20,216 nt of DNA. It comes from Candidatus Peregrinibacteria bacterium (GTDB lineage Bacteria > Patescibacteriota > Gracilibacteria > UM-FILTER-43-11). Location: assembly GCA_016927155.1 (NCBI GenBank), contig JAFGNE010000062.1, positions 1-20,216 of the forward strand, in the 5' to 3' direction. Shown here one piece after another: positions 1-6,902 of this stretch (its first letter is position 1; each line of letters begins with the position of its first letter). The position numbers were made by a program, and so were the translations under genes. The notes under the pieces were generated by a model, which saw only the letters and a list, made by a program, of their open reading frames with translations, had not been told where the DNA came from and made no database searches.

Positions 1-2
1 AG

Positions 3-908
3 AAAGCGAAAAACCTCATCCGCGTGGCAGAAGCGGAAGAAGCCCTTAACCTGAAAACAATTTACCTGATCGGCGCCTGTTCACGCGGGCCGGGGATTAA
101 AGAAGCTTTTCAGAGCACTTTTCCCGAACAAAATGTTATCGATAACCTCGATTATGTTTCGATGGGCGAAATGAGGGAAATTCATTTTGCCAAAGCGATC
201 GGCCTGGCGCTTCGGGTCGTCCTGCCCGAAACTGAAGAGGCGGATATCAATTTGCTGCCTCCCGAAAAAAAGACGGAGCTTGAAGTAGTCCGTTATACCC
301 CCTTTATGTTCAAACGACTTGCCGGCGTTTCCCTTTTTCTGGCTCTTTTCATGCTGCTTACAGGCGTGGGAACCCTGCGCACGTACGTGGACACGGAAAT
401 CAGGGAAATGGAAAGCCAAATATGGTCGGAAAAACTGCAGAACCCCTATCTCACCCAAACCGCGCAGGCCCAACAGCAAAAAATCCAAATGGAAAACCAG
501 ATCAACTCCCTGATGAAAGATGCCGTGCCCGTAAGCCAGGTGATGAAAAAACTGGACAGCTACAATCTAAATGGGGTGAGCATGGTCAATGCCACCTATG
601 AAATCAACACGAAAAAAGAGGTTGAAGTGCATTTCCGCGCGAAAACAGCCGACCGCGACGGAACGGAACAATTCATCATCGCCTTGGAAAACGACCCTTA
701 TTTCACAAATATCATTTCCCCTCTCTCCAACCTGGTGGGAAAAGGTGAACGGTTTATCCACATTGACCTTATTCTCAACGTAAACGAAATCATCGCGGAC
801 TTTGAAAAAATGAAACAGGAAGAAGTGGAAAGCCTGATGCAGGAAAAAAATACCGGGCCCAAAAGGCCTTCGACGCCCGCGCCCGAAAATCCCTCCCCAA
901 CCTCTTAA
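3..908 (+). CDS. pilN: PilM-PilN fusion (GspL-like) type IV pilus assembly protein, 5' end cut by window
   Basis: Inner-membrane platform component of a type IV pilus or type II secretion-like machine. The frame is open from base 3, so the gene enters from the left edge. A GTG at 24 is probably internal. Residue numbers below count from that GTG. Residues 12-65 resemble the C-terminal lobe of the actin-like PilM ATPase: a YLIGACSRGPGIKEAF stretch in place of the usual GG-x-x-LPGL loop, then AIGLALR. A short linker leads to INLLPPEKK (75-83), a typical PilN opening. One membrane helix (about 99-118), a coiled-coil-like part (about 125-165) and a PilN-type alpha/beta domain (about 170-255) follow. 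The tail is Pro-rich and low-complexity. PilM and PilN are usually separate proteins; GspL of type II secretion joins the equivalent domains. The next gene (pilO) begins 4 bases after the stop, so translation is probably coupled. Family assignment is firm; the fusion is inferred from one continuous frame. Confidence 0.8.
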   Translation, partial: KAKNLIRVAEAEEALNLKTIYLIGACSRGPGIKEAFQSTFPEQNVIDNLDYVSMGEMREIHFAKAIGLALRVVLPETEEADINLLPPEKKTELEVVRYTPFMFKRLAGVSLFLALFMLLTGVGTLRTYVDTEIREMESQIWSEKLQNPYLTQTAQAQQQKIQMENQINSLMKDAVPVSQVMKKLDSYNLNGVSMVNATYEINTKKEVEVHFRAKTADRDGTEQFIIALENDPYFTNIISPLSNLVGKGERFIHIDLILNVNEIIADFEKMKQEEVESLMQEKNTGPKRPSTPAPENPSPTS

Positions 909-912
909 CCCC

Positions 913-1485
913 ATGATGCATATCCACTACAAAAAAATGATCGGGATGGTCCGTAAAAACCGCTGGCTGCGGGTCTTGTCGATTTTGAGCGTCCTTTTCC
1001 TGCTGTTCAGTATCACCTTTACCGTTTCCTTTTTCCATTACAGGAAACGGGCAAAAGCGGTTTACACCGAAATCGAAAGAAGTAAAACCACTTATGCCGG
1101 CCTCGAATCCCTGCTCAGCATGGAGGAAGAACCCCTTAAGGACACGGAAGATAATTACGCGGACAGAAAAGCGTTCGCGCCCTATGAGGAAGTGGTCCCT
1201 TTCATTTCGCTTCTGGAAAGCCTTTTTACCACAGTGGACCCTAAAGCCGAAATCACCATCAAAAGCCGTGAGGAGCAAATTTTCATCGACCATTTCGCGG
1301 ATTACGGCGTGAAGCTTAAAATCGGGCAAAACAAGGACCTTTTCTTTAAAGCTTTGGACGAACTTTCCAATACCCGTTATATCGCCAAATGGATCAGTTT
1401 TAATGTCCATTATAAATCTTTGGAAGACGGTTCCCAAAACACTTTGGCCGAAGCCGAATTCACGGTACGCCTGTTTTTGAAATAA
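913..1485 (+). CDS. pilO: PilO-like type IV pilus inner-membrane assembly protein
   Basis: Likely PilO (GspM-like), the partner of PilN in the inner-membrane alignment complex. The 190-residue protein has a basic N-terminus, one membrane helix (about residues 21-41), a short helical stalk (44-75) and an alpha/beta periplasmic domain, the usual PilO layout and size. Sequence signatures in this family are weak, so the call rests on layout and on lying directly after the PilN-type gene. Two consecutive ATGs (913 and 916) could start it. I take the first. The upstream stop is only 4 bases away and the preceding bases are C-rich with no Shine-Dalgarno, which favours translational coupling. The gene ends 71 bases before the pilin, which has its own promoter. 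Confidence 0.7.
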   Translation: MMHIHYKKMIGMVRKNRWLRVLSILSVLFLLFSITFTVSFFHYRKRAKAVYTEIERSKTTYAGLESLLSMEEEPLKDTEDNYADRKAFAPYEEVVPFISLLESLFTTVDPKAEITIKSREEQIFIDHFADYGVKLKIGQNKDLFFKALDELSNTRYIAKWISFNVHYKSLEDGSQNTLAEAEFTVRLFLK

Positions 1486-1493
1486 ATTTCGCC

Positions 1494-1521
1494 TTGCCCA
1501 TAGCGAGTAGGGTGGTATACT
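1494..1521 (+). promoter_or_regulatory. Sigma-70-type promoter of the pilin gene
   Basis: The -35 is TTGCCC (1494-1499) and the -10 is TATACT (1516-1521), with a 16-base spacer. A TG one base before the -10 (TGGTATACT) adds an extended -10. The predicted leader is about 30 bases, T-rich, with no Shine-Dalgarno. Having its own promoter lets the pilin, normally needed in large amounts, be made independently of the pilMN-pilO genes. Confidence 0.65.
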
Positions 1522-1556
1522 TTGTTTAAAAGTACTTTTTTTAACATTTCAACCGT

Positions 1557-2117
1557 ATGGTGAATATAAATAAAAAAGGGTTCACGCTCATTGAACTCCT
1601 GATCGTTATCGGCATCATTTCCATCCTTGCCGGTATCGTTTTAGTCGCGGTCAATCCCGCGCAGCAATTTGGCAAAGCCAACGATTCCGAACGTAAATCG
1701 GAAATCGGCACTATTTTAAGCGCTGTTTACCAATATCAAACTTCCCCCACGGCCCGCGGCGCTTTGCCGGAATGCCTATTGGGCGCGGCTCCCGGCGCGG
1801 CAACAGCCATCCCGGAATGCGATGATCCCCTTGGTGCCGGCGGCGCCTTCGATGGCGCTGTGCAACTCGGCACTCCCGTAACGGCCACCACGTACGATTG
1901 TTCCACCACCCTCGTTCCTTCTTACCTGCGTGAAATCCCGATGGATCCCAGCAGCACGTACAGCGCGGCAGCAACCGGTTATTACATTTGTCAGGATACT
2001 TCCGGGGATGTCAGCCGCGTTTATGTGCTCGCGGTCGGCGCGGAAGTGTATACCGATGATGGCGGCTGCACCCATCCCGATGGGTCCGGTGATCCTGTGA
2101 TGTGTGTTTCCGGCTAA
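1557..2117 (+). CDS. Type IV pilin (prepilin, class III signal peptide)
   Basis: Structural pilin or pseudopilin. The N-terminus MVNINKKGFTLIELLIVIG is a textbook class III signal: a short basic leader, prepilin peptidase cleavage after Gly8, Phe at mature position +1, Glu at +5, then a hydrophobic helix of about 20 residues. Next comes a NPAQQFGKANDSER segment, and helix 1 continues to about residue 62. The mature head is small, rich in Gly/Ala/Thr, and carries several cysteines (around 73, 88, 119, 149, 171 and 182) that may form disulfides. The 186-residue length is ordinary for a pilin. Its own promoter, the upstream pilMN-pilO genes and the terminator after it suggest a major or abundant pilin, but the sequence alone does not separate major from minor. 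There is no Shine-Dalgarno before the ATG. Confidence 0.93.
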   Translation: MVNINKKGFTLIELLIVIGIISILAGIVLVAVNPAQQFGKANDSERKSEIGTILSAVYQYQTSPTARGALPECLLGAAPGAATAIPECDDPLGAGGAFDGAVQLGTPVTATTYDCSTTLVPSYLREIPMDPSSTYSAAATGYYICQDTSGDVSRVYVLAVGAEVYTDDGGCTHPDGSGDPVMCVSG

Positions 2118-2137
2118 TCCCATTGCTTCGACAAAAA

Positions 2138-2187
2138 ATAAAACCCCTGCCTGCCCGACTTAGTCGGGGCGAAGGCGGGGGTTTTTG
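2138..2187. terminator. Bidirectional intrinsic terminator between pilin and recG
   Basis: The outer stem AAACCCCTGCC pairs with GGCGGGGGTTT (one G-U pair). It encloses a second hairpin, CCCGAC-TTA-GTCGGG. A T-rich run follows on the plus strand (TTTTTGTTATT), and the minus strand shows TTTTATTTTTT after the same stem. It sits between two convergent genes (pilin stop at 2117, recG stop at 2201), so it can serve both. Confidence 0.85.
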
Positions 2188-2200
2188 TTATTCGGGTAAT

Positions 2201-4240
2201 TTATTCCTGTTCCATCTTTTTCCGGATGGATTCCAGCGCTTCCGCCAATAACGGATAGTCTTTCAGTTTTTCAACAATATGCTCCGCCGCCTTGCGGACG
2301 CGGTCCACGAGTACGCCGTTCATCACGTTGGCCAGCTTAAGGTCGGGGATGCCCGACTGGCGGATGCCGTACACTTCGCCCGGGCCGCGCAACTGCAAAT
2401 CAATTTCGGCCAGCTTAAAACCATCCGTGTAATCGGCCATCGCTTTAAGCCGCGCGAAGGTAAGTTCCGTGGAAGAATTGGTGTACAGGAAACAATAAGA
2501 TTGGGCCGACCCGCGCCCGACACGCCCCCTGAACTGGTGGAGCTGGGAAAGGCCGAAGCGTTCCGAGCCCTCAATGAGCATGATGGTGGCGTTCGGCACA
2601 TCCACGCCCACCTCGATGACGGAGGTGGAAACGAGGATTTGGATTTGGTTATCCTTAAACGCCTGCATCACCGCCTCTTTTTCCGCCGATTTCATTTTAC
2701 CGTGCAGGAGGCCAACCTTAAAATGGGGGAAAATGGCCTGCAAATCCTGCTGTTCCTTAATGGCGGATTTCACCTCGAGCACATCGGATTCATCGATGAG
2801 CGGGCAGATGACGTAACATTGTTCCCCTTTCTGGAGCTTGCCTTCAATAAACCGGTAAACCGTTTGCCTATGCTCCGGCGGCACGATTTTGGTGATGATG
2901 GGGATTCTGCCGGGCGGCATTTCGGCTATAACCGACAAATCCTGGTCGCCGTAGGCGACCAAGGCCAGCGTGCGCGGAATGGGCGTGGCCGTCATGTGCA
3001 GTACATGGGGGCTCCCCTGCCGAACCAGCACTTCACGCTGTTTCACGCCGAAACGGTGCTGCTCGTCAATCACGACCAAGCCGAGCTTGGCGAATTCCAC
3101 AGCTTCCTGAATGAGGGCGTGAGTACCGATAACCAGATTGATACTGCCATCCCTGATTGCCGTAAGCGCGTCCTTTTTTTCCTTCGCCTTCATGGAACCG
3201 ATGAGGAACTGGACACGGATGCTGAAAGGTTCAAGGTAACGGCTGATGGAAATCAAATGCTGGCGCGCCAGCACCTCGGTGGGGGCCATGATGGCCGCCT
3301 GGTATCCGTGATGGACGGCCTGGAGAAGCGCCATAACCGCGACAATGGTTTTTCCCGACCCCACATCCCCTTCCAAAAGCCGCATCATAGGGAAAGGCTT
3401 TTCCATGTCTTTCAGGATTTCGTAAATCACCACCTTCTGGGCGCCGGTAGGTGTAAAAGGCAGGGTGGCAAAAAACCGTTTCACGAATTCGGGATCCATC
3501 GGGATGCCTTTCACGGGGCTGTCTTTGGCGCGGCTTTTCCTCCATTCCTCGCGTAGCTGCACGGCATTGAGCTGGAGGAGGAACAGCTCTTCGTACCCCA
3601 GGCGGTCTTTGGCGCGCTGCAGGGATTTTTCGGAAGATGGGAAATGGATTTCGCGGATCGCTTCGGCCTTGCCCATCAGGTTTTCCTGCTCAACGACTTC
3701 GGGGGGCAGGATTTCCTCAAATTCTTTCGCCAAATAAAGGAGCGGGTGGATTTTGCCCCGCAGCCATTTGGACGTGATCACTTCATGTTGGGCGTAAATC
3801 GGCACATGCACTCCTACATGGATCTGCGCCTCTTTCACCGTTTCCACTTCGGGACTTACGAGCGTGATTTTTCCATATTCAAACCGCACTTTGCCGGCCA
3901 CGATCACTTCCGTGTCCATCGGCAACATGCGCACAAGGTGCGGCTGATTAAACCATACCACATCGCAAGCCGAACCCGCGTTATCGTAAAACATCGCCTT
4001 CACCAGCTTAACGCGCTTGTTTTTGGCGGGGGAAAGCTTGATGCCCGTGAAAAAGCCTTTTGTGGTGATGGTTTCGCCGTCTTTCGCTTCGTAGAGGCGT
4101 TTGAAATGGGACAAATCCTCATGGGCGCGCGGAAAATACTCCAAAAGGTCTTTTACCGTGAAAAGGCCCATCTCTTTCAGGGCTTTCAGGTATTCCTTCT
4201 TGGTGGAAAGGGCCGATTCCAAAGAGGTATCCAAATGCAT
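2201..4240 (-). CDS. recG: ATP-dependent DNA helicase RecG
   Basis: Branched-DNA translocase that regresses stalled replication forks and remodels Holliday junctions and R-loops. An N-terminal wedge/OB-fold region is followed by a full superfamily 2 helicase: Walker A (GDVGSGKT), DEQH box in DEQHRFGVKQR, TATPIPRTLAL (motif III), then in the second lobe GLLHGK, VSTSVIEVGVDVPNA and QFRGRVGRG. The C-terminal RecG module (DLQLRGPGEVYGIRQSG) is present. I start at the ATG at 4240 (679 residues) because MHLDTSLESALSTKKEYLKALKEMGL aligns with the usual RecG N-terminus. An in-frame ATG at 4315 would add 25 residues unlike the family and would overlap the short frame before mazF. It diverges from mazF and converges on the pilin. 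No Shine-Dalgarno is visible. Confidence 0.96.
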   Translation of the reverse strand: MHLDTSLESALSTKKEYLKALKEMGLFTVKDLLEYFPRAHEDLSHFKRLYEAKDGETITTKGFFTGIKLSPAKNKRVKLVKAMFYDNAGSACDVVWFNQPHLVRMLPMDTEVIVAGKVRFEYGKITLVSPEVETVKEAQIHVGVHVPIYAQHEVITSKWLRGKIHPLLYLAKEFEEILPPEVVEQENLMGKAEAIREIHFPSSEKSLQRAKDRLGYEELFLLQLNAVQLREEWRKSRAKDSPVKGIPMDPEFVKRFFATLPFTPTGAQKVVIYEILKDMEKPFPMMRLLEGDVGSGKTIVAVMALLQAVHHGYQAAIMAPTEVLARQHLISISRYLEPFSIRVQFLIGSMKAKEKKDALTAIRDGSINLVIGTHALIQEAVEFAKLGLVVIDEQHRFGVKQREVLVRQGSPHVLHMTATPIPRTLALVAYGDQDLSVIAEMPPGRIPIITKIVPPEHRQTVYRFIEGKLQKGEQCYVICPLIDESDVLEVKSAIKEQQDLQAIFPHFKVGLLHGKMKSAEKEAVMQAFKDNQIQILVSTSVIEVGVDVPNATIMLIEGSERFGLSQLHQFRGRVGRGSAQSYCFLYTNSSTELTFARLKAMADYTDGFKLAEIDLQLRGPGEVYGIRQSGIPDLKLANVMNGVLVDRVRKAAEHIVEKLKDYPLLAEALESIRKKMEQE

Positions 4241-4246
4241 GACTTT

Positions 4247-4275
4247 ATTATTCTCGATATAGGCTATCCGTGCAA
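4247..4275 (-). promoter_or_regulatory. Possible recG promoter giving a near-leaderless transcript
   Basis: On the minus strand, TTGCAC (4275-4270) and AATAAT (4252-4247) are separated by 17 bases. The -10 matches five of six consensus positions, the -35 only three. The -10 ends six bases before the ATG at 4240, so a transcript from it would start at or next to the start codon. This is weak evidence. Confidence 0.3.
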
Positions 4276-4309
4276 TTGATTTGTTAAAGAGGCGGCCTTC
4301 GACACTGAA

Positions 4310-4375
4310 ATGCACACCATGGCCGAAGAAGGCCTGAAAGATTACGGAAAGCAGTTAACCGCTTTGGAAATATGA
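4310..4375 (+). CDS. Very short frame overlapping mazF; candidate antitoxin or antitoxin remnant
   Basis: An ATG at 4310 opens a 21-codon frame, with a second ATG at 4319. Its TGA overlaps the mazF start in the arrangement ATATGA. The peptide is acidic and helical (contains MAEEGLKDYGKQ), like the toxin-binding C-terminal tail of a MazE-type antitoxin. The frame stays open upstream to a TGA at 4277-4279, but no ATG, GTG or TTG lies between 4280 and 4310, and no DNA-binding N-terminal domain can be read in this frame. It is therefore either a truncated antitoxin, a product using an unusual start or frameshift, or a short leader that couples translation to mazF. The stop-start overlap is seen directly; the function is inferred. 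Confidence 0.4.
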   Translation: MHTMAEEGLKDYGKQLTALEI

Positions 4376-4704
4376 AACAGAAGGATATTTATTGGGCGAA
4401 TCTGGATCCCGCCCAAGGCCGCAAACAGCAGGGCAAACGTCCCGTGGTAATCATTTCGGGAAACGCGATGAACAATAATTTGGGGATTTTCATCACTTGC
4501 CCCATTTCCACCAAAGTGAAAAACTATGCCGGCTGTGTGCGTTTGAAAAAAAACAAGGTTAATAACCTGCGGCAGGATTCGGAAATCATAACCTTCCAGA
4601 TCCGGACGGTTTCCAAAAAAAGGCTTACGAAAAAAATCGGCGAAATTACGGACGAAGAGCTTCGGCAAATATTTCACGGTCTCAGCGATACTCTCACCTA
4701 TTAA
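4372..4704 (+). CDS. mazF: MazF/PemK-family endoribonuclease toxin
   Basis: Predicted ribosome-independent mRNA interferase of a type II toxin-antitoxin pair. The 110-residue length is normal. The N-terminus has the family pattern DIYWANLDPAQGRKQQGKRP followed by VVIIS. The usual Glu of the G-x-E-Q segment is Lys here, while the key Arg-Pro of the active-site loop is kept. A second conserved strand and turn, FITCPIST, supplies the hydroxyl residues, then VRLKKNKV. The C-terminus has the helical TDEELRQI segment seen in the family. It overlaps a short upstream frame by four bases (ATGA), the usual coupling of antitoxin and toxin, but a full antitoxin gene is not evident. It diverges from recG and converges on pgl, with a 55-base gap that shows no clear terminator. 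Confidence 0.88.
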   Translation: MKQKDIYWANLDPAQGRKQQGKRPVVIISGNAMNNNLGIFITCPISTKVKNYAGCVRLKKNKVNNLRQDSEIITFQIRTVSKKRLTKKIGEITDEELRQIFHGLSDTLTY

Positions 4705-4759
4705 AAACCGCGATAAATAGAGAGCATCCTGAGCTTACCGGCGGCGGCACTCGTGGATG

Positions 4760-5449
4760 TCACAACGACCGGTCATAAAATATTTCGACATTCGGATGGC
4801 CTAAGATGGTTTTGGCCGGTAAATCTTCCATCGGCTGGTTTCCGCCCACCCACTCATCAAAAATTTTCTGTTTTTCCTTTCCGCGGATCAGAAAAATGAT
4901 TTTTGAAGAGGAAAGGATGGCGGGGAAGGTGAGAGTCATGCGGTCCTGCGTGGTCTGTTCAAGCGACTGGGTATGCGCGACAAGGCGGCGATGCTCGTGG
5001 ATGGCGGGATCATGGGGAAAAAGCGAGGCGGTGTGGCCGTCTTCTCCCAACCCCAAAAGAACAAGGTCGAAAAGCGGAGCTTTGAACTGTTCCAAAACTT
5101 TTTGGTATTGGTCTGTAATGATAGGAAGGGATTCACGGGTGTTGTAATGGTAGAATCTCCGCAAATTTTTCACGCCCGAAAGCAGGGTTTCATGGATCAT
5201 CCGGTAATTGGATTCCCCGCTGTTCAGGGGAACATACCGCTCATCGGCCAAAAAAAGCGTGATCCGGCTCCAGGGTATATTCTTGTTTTTTGCCAAAGCC
5301 AGGTACACAGGAGAGGGGCTTTTCCCACCGCTCAGGGCCATGCGCAAAATACTCTTTTCCTTCAGCTGCTTCGCAATAAAATGCTCGATGGATGCGGCGC
5401 TTTCGCGGACGAATTCTCCGGCGTTGTCATACAGATGAATGATCGGCAT
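4760..5449 (-). CDS. pgl: 6-phosphogluconolactonase
   Basis: Hydrolyses 6-phosphogluconolactone to 6-phosphogluconate, the second step of the oxidative pentose phosphate pathway. The 229-residue protein is the SOL/DevB type. Hallmarks are ALSGGKSPSPVYLAL (about 38-52), the catalytic-region ADERYVPLNSGESNYRM (68-84), and FDLVLLGLGEDGHTASLFP (127-145), whose Asp and His belong to the active site. It is the last gene of the operon. Its ATG lies 23 bases inside the end of zwf in another frame, so zwf and pgl are translationally coupled. This overlap strongly supports the ATG at 5449. There is no Shine-Dalgarno. The stop is TGA. No convincing intrinsic terminator follows before the convergent mazF. 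Confidence 0.95.
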   Translation of the reverse strand: MPIIHLYDNAGEFVRESAASIEHFIAKQLKEKSILRMALSGGKSPSPVYLALAKNKNIPWSRITLFLADERYVPLNSGESNYRMIHETLLSGVKNLRRFYHYNTRESLPIITDQYQKVLEQFKAPLFDLVLLGLGEDGHTASLFPHDPAIHEHRRLVAHTQSLEQTTQDRMTLTFPAILSSSKIIFLIRGKEKQKIFDEWVGGNQPMEDLPAKTILGHPNVEIFYDRSL

Positions 5450-6866
5450 CGTACCATTGGTTATTATCCCGGGCGGTCAGCTCGTGCTGCTCTTTGGGCC
5501 CCTCGGTGCCATCGGCATAATTCAGAACGGGAACCCGATGGTTATTGATGCAGTCCATCAGGCTGTCGACGAACTTCCAGGAAGCGATGATTTCCTCAAA
5601 GCTGAGGAAACTGGACCTTATTCCCAAAAAGGCATCGAGGATTAATTTGCCGTGTTCTACCAGGTAATTCTCCCCCGTGCAGGCCAAAGACGCGGTGTTG
5701 ATGATCTCCCTGTATCCCAATTCTTTTCCCACTTCATCGAGCAGGCGGATTTGGATTTTTTCATTGGGATAAAGTTCGATGATCAGGCGATTGCAATCGA
5801 TCTGCTCATTTTTGCGGTAAAAAGGCGGTTTGCGGAATTCCACGACGATGTAGGTGTGTTTGTGGTTGAGCTGTTTGCCCGTGCGGATGTAAATGGGAAC
5901 CCGATACCAATCCATGAGGTCGATGAAAAAACGCACGGCCGCGAAAGTGGGTGTTTTTGAATTTTTTTGGACTCCTTCGAGCTTTTTATATCCCTTGTAT
6001 TGCCCCAGCACAATCCCACAGGGGGTATCGCCATAACGCAACGCGGAAAGGATATGGACTTTTTCCCGTTTGACCTGATCATCCTCCCTCCGGTAAGGGA
6101 TGGCCATGGCGAAAAGCGAGAGGATCTGAAGCAGGTGGGACTGAACCATATCTTTGATGATTCCCACTTTCTCAAAATACCCGATGCGGTTTTCCACCCC
6201 CACGGTTTCCAGTGCGCTAATCTGGATACTCTTGATGTGTTTCCCTTTTAGGAGGACATCCAAAAGCGTGTTGTAGTACCTCAACGGCAAAATCCTTTGG
6301 ACAGGCGATTTGCCAAGGTAATGGTCCAGCAGATACACGTCCTTCATCCTAAAAAACCGCGACGTGAAATGGAACAGTTCCGTGGCGCTTTTTTCATTGT
6401 CGCCAAACGGTTTTTCCAAAATGATCCGGATGGGCCCAATCCCCCGCCCTTTCAGGCTCCCCAAATTTTGGATGATGGGCTTGAATACGTCGGGCGGAAC
6501 AGCAAGATAAGCCAATGTCTCGGCCCTTTTTCCTTTTTGTCTTTTTTTAAGCTCGTCAGCAAGATGGCGATAATCTTCCGGATCTTCATATTGTCCCTGG
6601 TAATAATAAAGGTGTTGCAGGATGTCTTCCAAAACCTTTTTGTTCGTTTGTTTGCCGTACGTTTTGATCACGCTTTCCTGAAACAATTTCCGGAAAGAAG
6701 CGTCTGACAAAGCGGAACGGGCGTAACCGCAAATGCAATAGGAGCCGGGCAGGCGCCTTTGCAGGGCAAGCTCATATAACGCCGGAAACAATTTGAGCTG
6801 GGCCAAATCGCCGGAAGCGCCGAAAATGACAAAATGGAATGGCCGGGTGATTTTTTTAAGTTTCAT
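5427..6866 (-). CDS. zwf: Glucose-6-phosphate 1-dehydrogenase
   Basis: Oxidises glucose-6-phosphate to 6-phosphogluconolactone, reducing NADP (or NAD). The 479 residues match the usual length of about 480-500. The N-terminal Rossmann motif is FGASGDLAQLKLFPAL (15-30). ILEKPFGDN (149-157) and LLDHYLGKSPVQ (179-190) follow, with Asp181-His182 in the substrate site, and the catalytic-type His244 lies in DMVQSHLLQ. IRTGKQL and NRLIIELYPNEKIQIRL are also family blocks. The C-terminal part is divergent: the usual AYERLLLDA helix reads HGKLILDA, and the D-E-V-E-x-x-W element reads FEEIIASW. The catalytic residues are intact, so I expect an active enzyme. It lies 36 bases after gnd and overlaps pgl by 23. 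The start at 6866 sits just before the first beta strand; TTAAAACC precedes it and no Shine-Dalgarno is seen. Confidence 0.96.
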   Translation of the reverse strand: MKLKKITRPFHFVIFGASGDLAQLKLFPALYELALQRRLPGSYCICGYARSALSDASFRKLFQESVIKTYGKQTNKKVLEDILQHLYYYQGQYEDPEDYRHLADELKKRQKGKRAETLAYLAVPPDVFKPIIQNLGSLKGRGIGPIRIILEKPFGDNEKSATELFHFTSRFFRMKDVYLLDHYLGKSPVQRILPLRYYNTLLDVLLKGKHIKSIQISALETVGVENRIGYFEKVGIIKDMVQSHLLQILSLFAMAIPYRREDDQVKREKVHILSALRYGDTPCGIVLGQYKGYKKLEGVQKNSKTPTFAAVRFFIDLMDWYRVPIYIRTGKQLNHKHTYIVVEFRKPPFYRKNEQIDCNRLIIELYPNEKIQIRLLDEVGKELGYREIINTASLACTGENYLVEHGKLILDAFLGIRSSFLSFEEIIASWKFVDSLMDCINNHRVPVLNYADGTEGPKEQHELTARDNNQWYDADHSSV

Positions 6867-6902
6867 GGTTTTAAGGTCAGGGGTTTATCGAGGTTTTTGT
6901 TC

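Noticed and set aside
2279..3556. Long plus-strand open frame (425 codons) opposite recG
   Set aside because: It lies entirely inside recG on the other strand, resembles no family, and is rich in His/Arg/Asp as expected for the mirror of a high-GC third-position gene.
3644..4279. Plus-strand open frame of 211 codons opposite the recG 5' part
   Set aside because: Shadow of recG. It ends at the TGA (4277-4279) just before the short frame preceding mazF, so it was considered as an antitoxin N-terminus, but its sequence looks like antisense recG and not like any antitoxin.
4241..4315. Longer recG start (ATG at 4315)
   Set aside because: The extra 25 residues do not fit the RecG N-terminus and would cover the short frame that overlaps mazF; the ATG at 4240 begins where family alignment begins.
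4705..4759. Terminator between mazF and pgl
   Set aside because: Only a five-base-pair stem (GCATCC with GGATG) around a long loop and no T run on either strand; not convincing.
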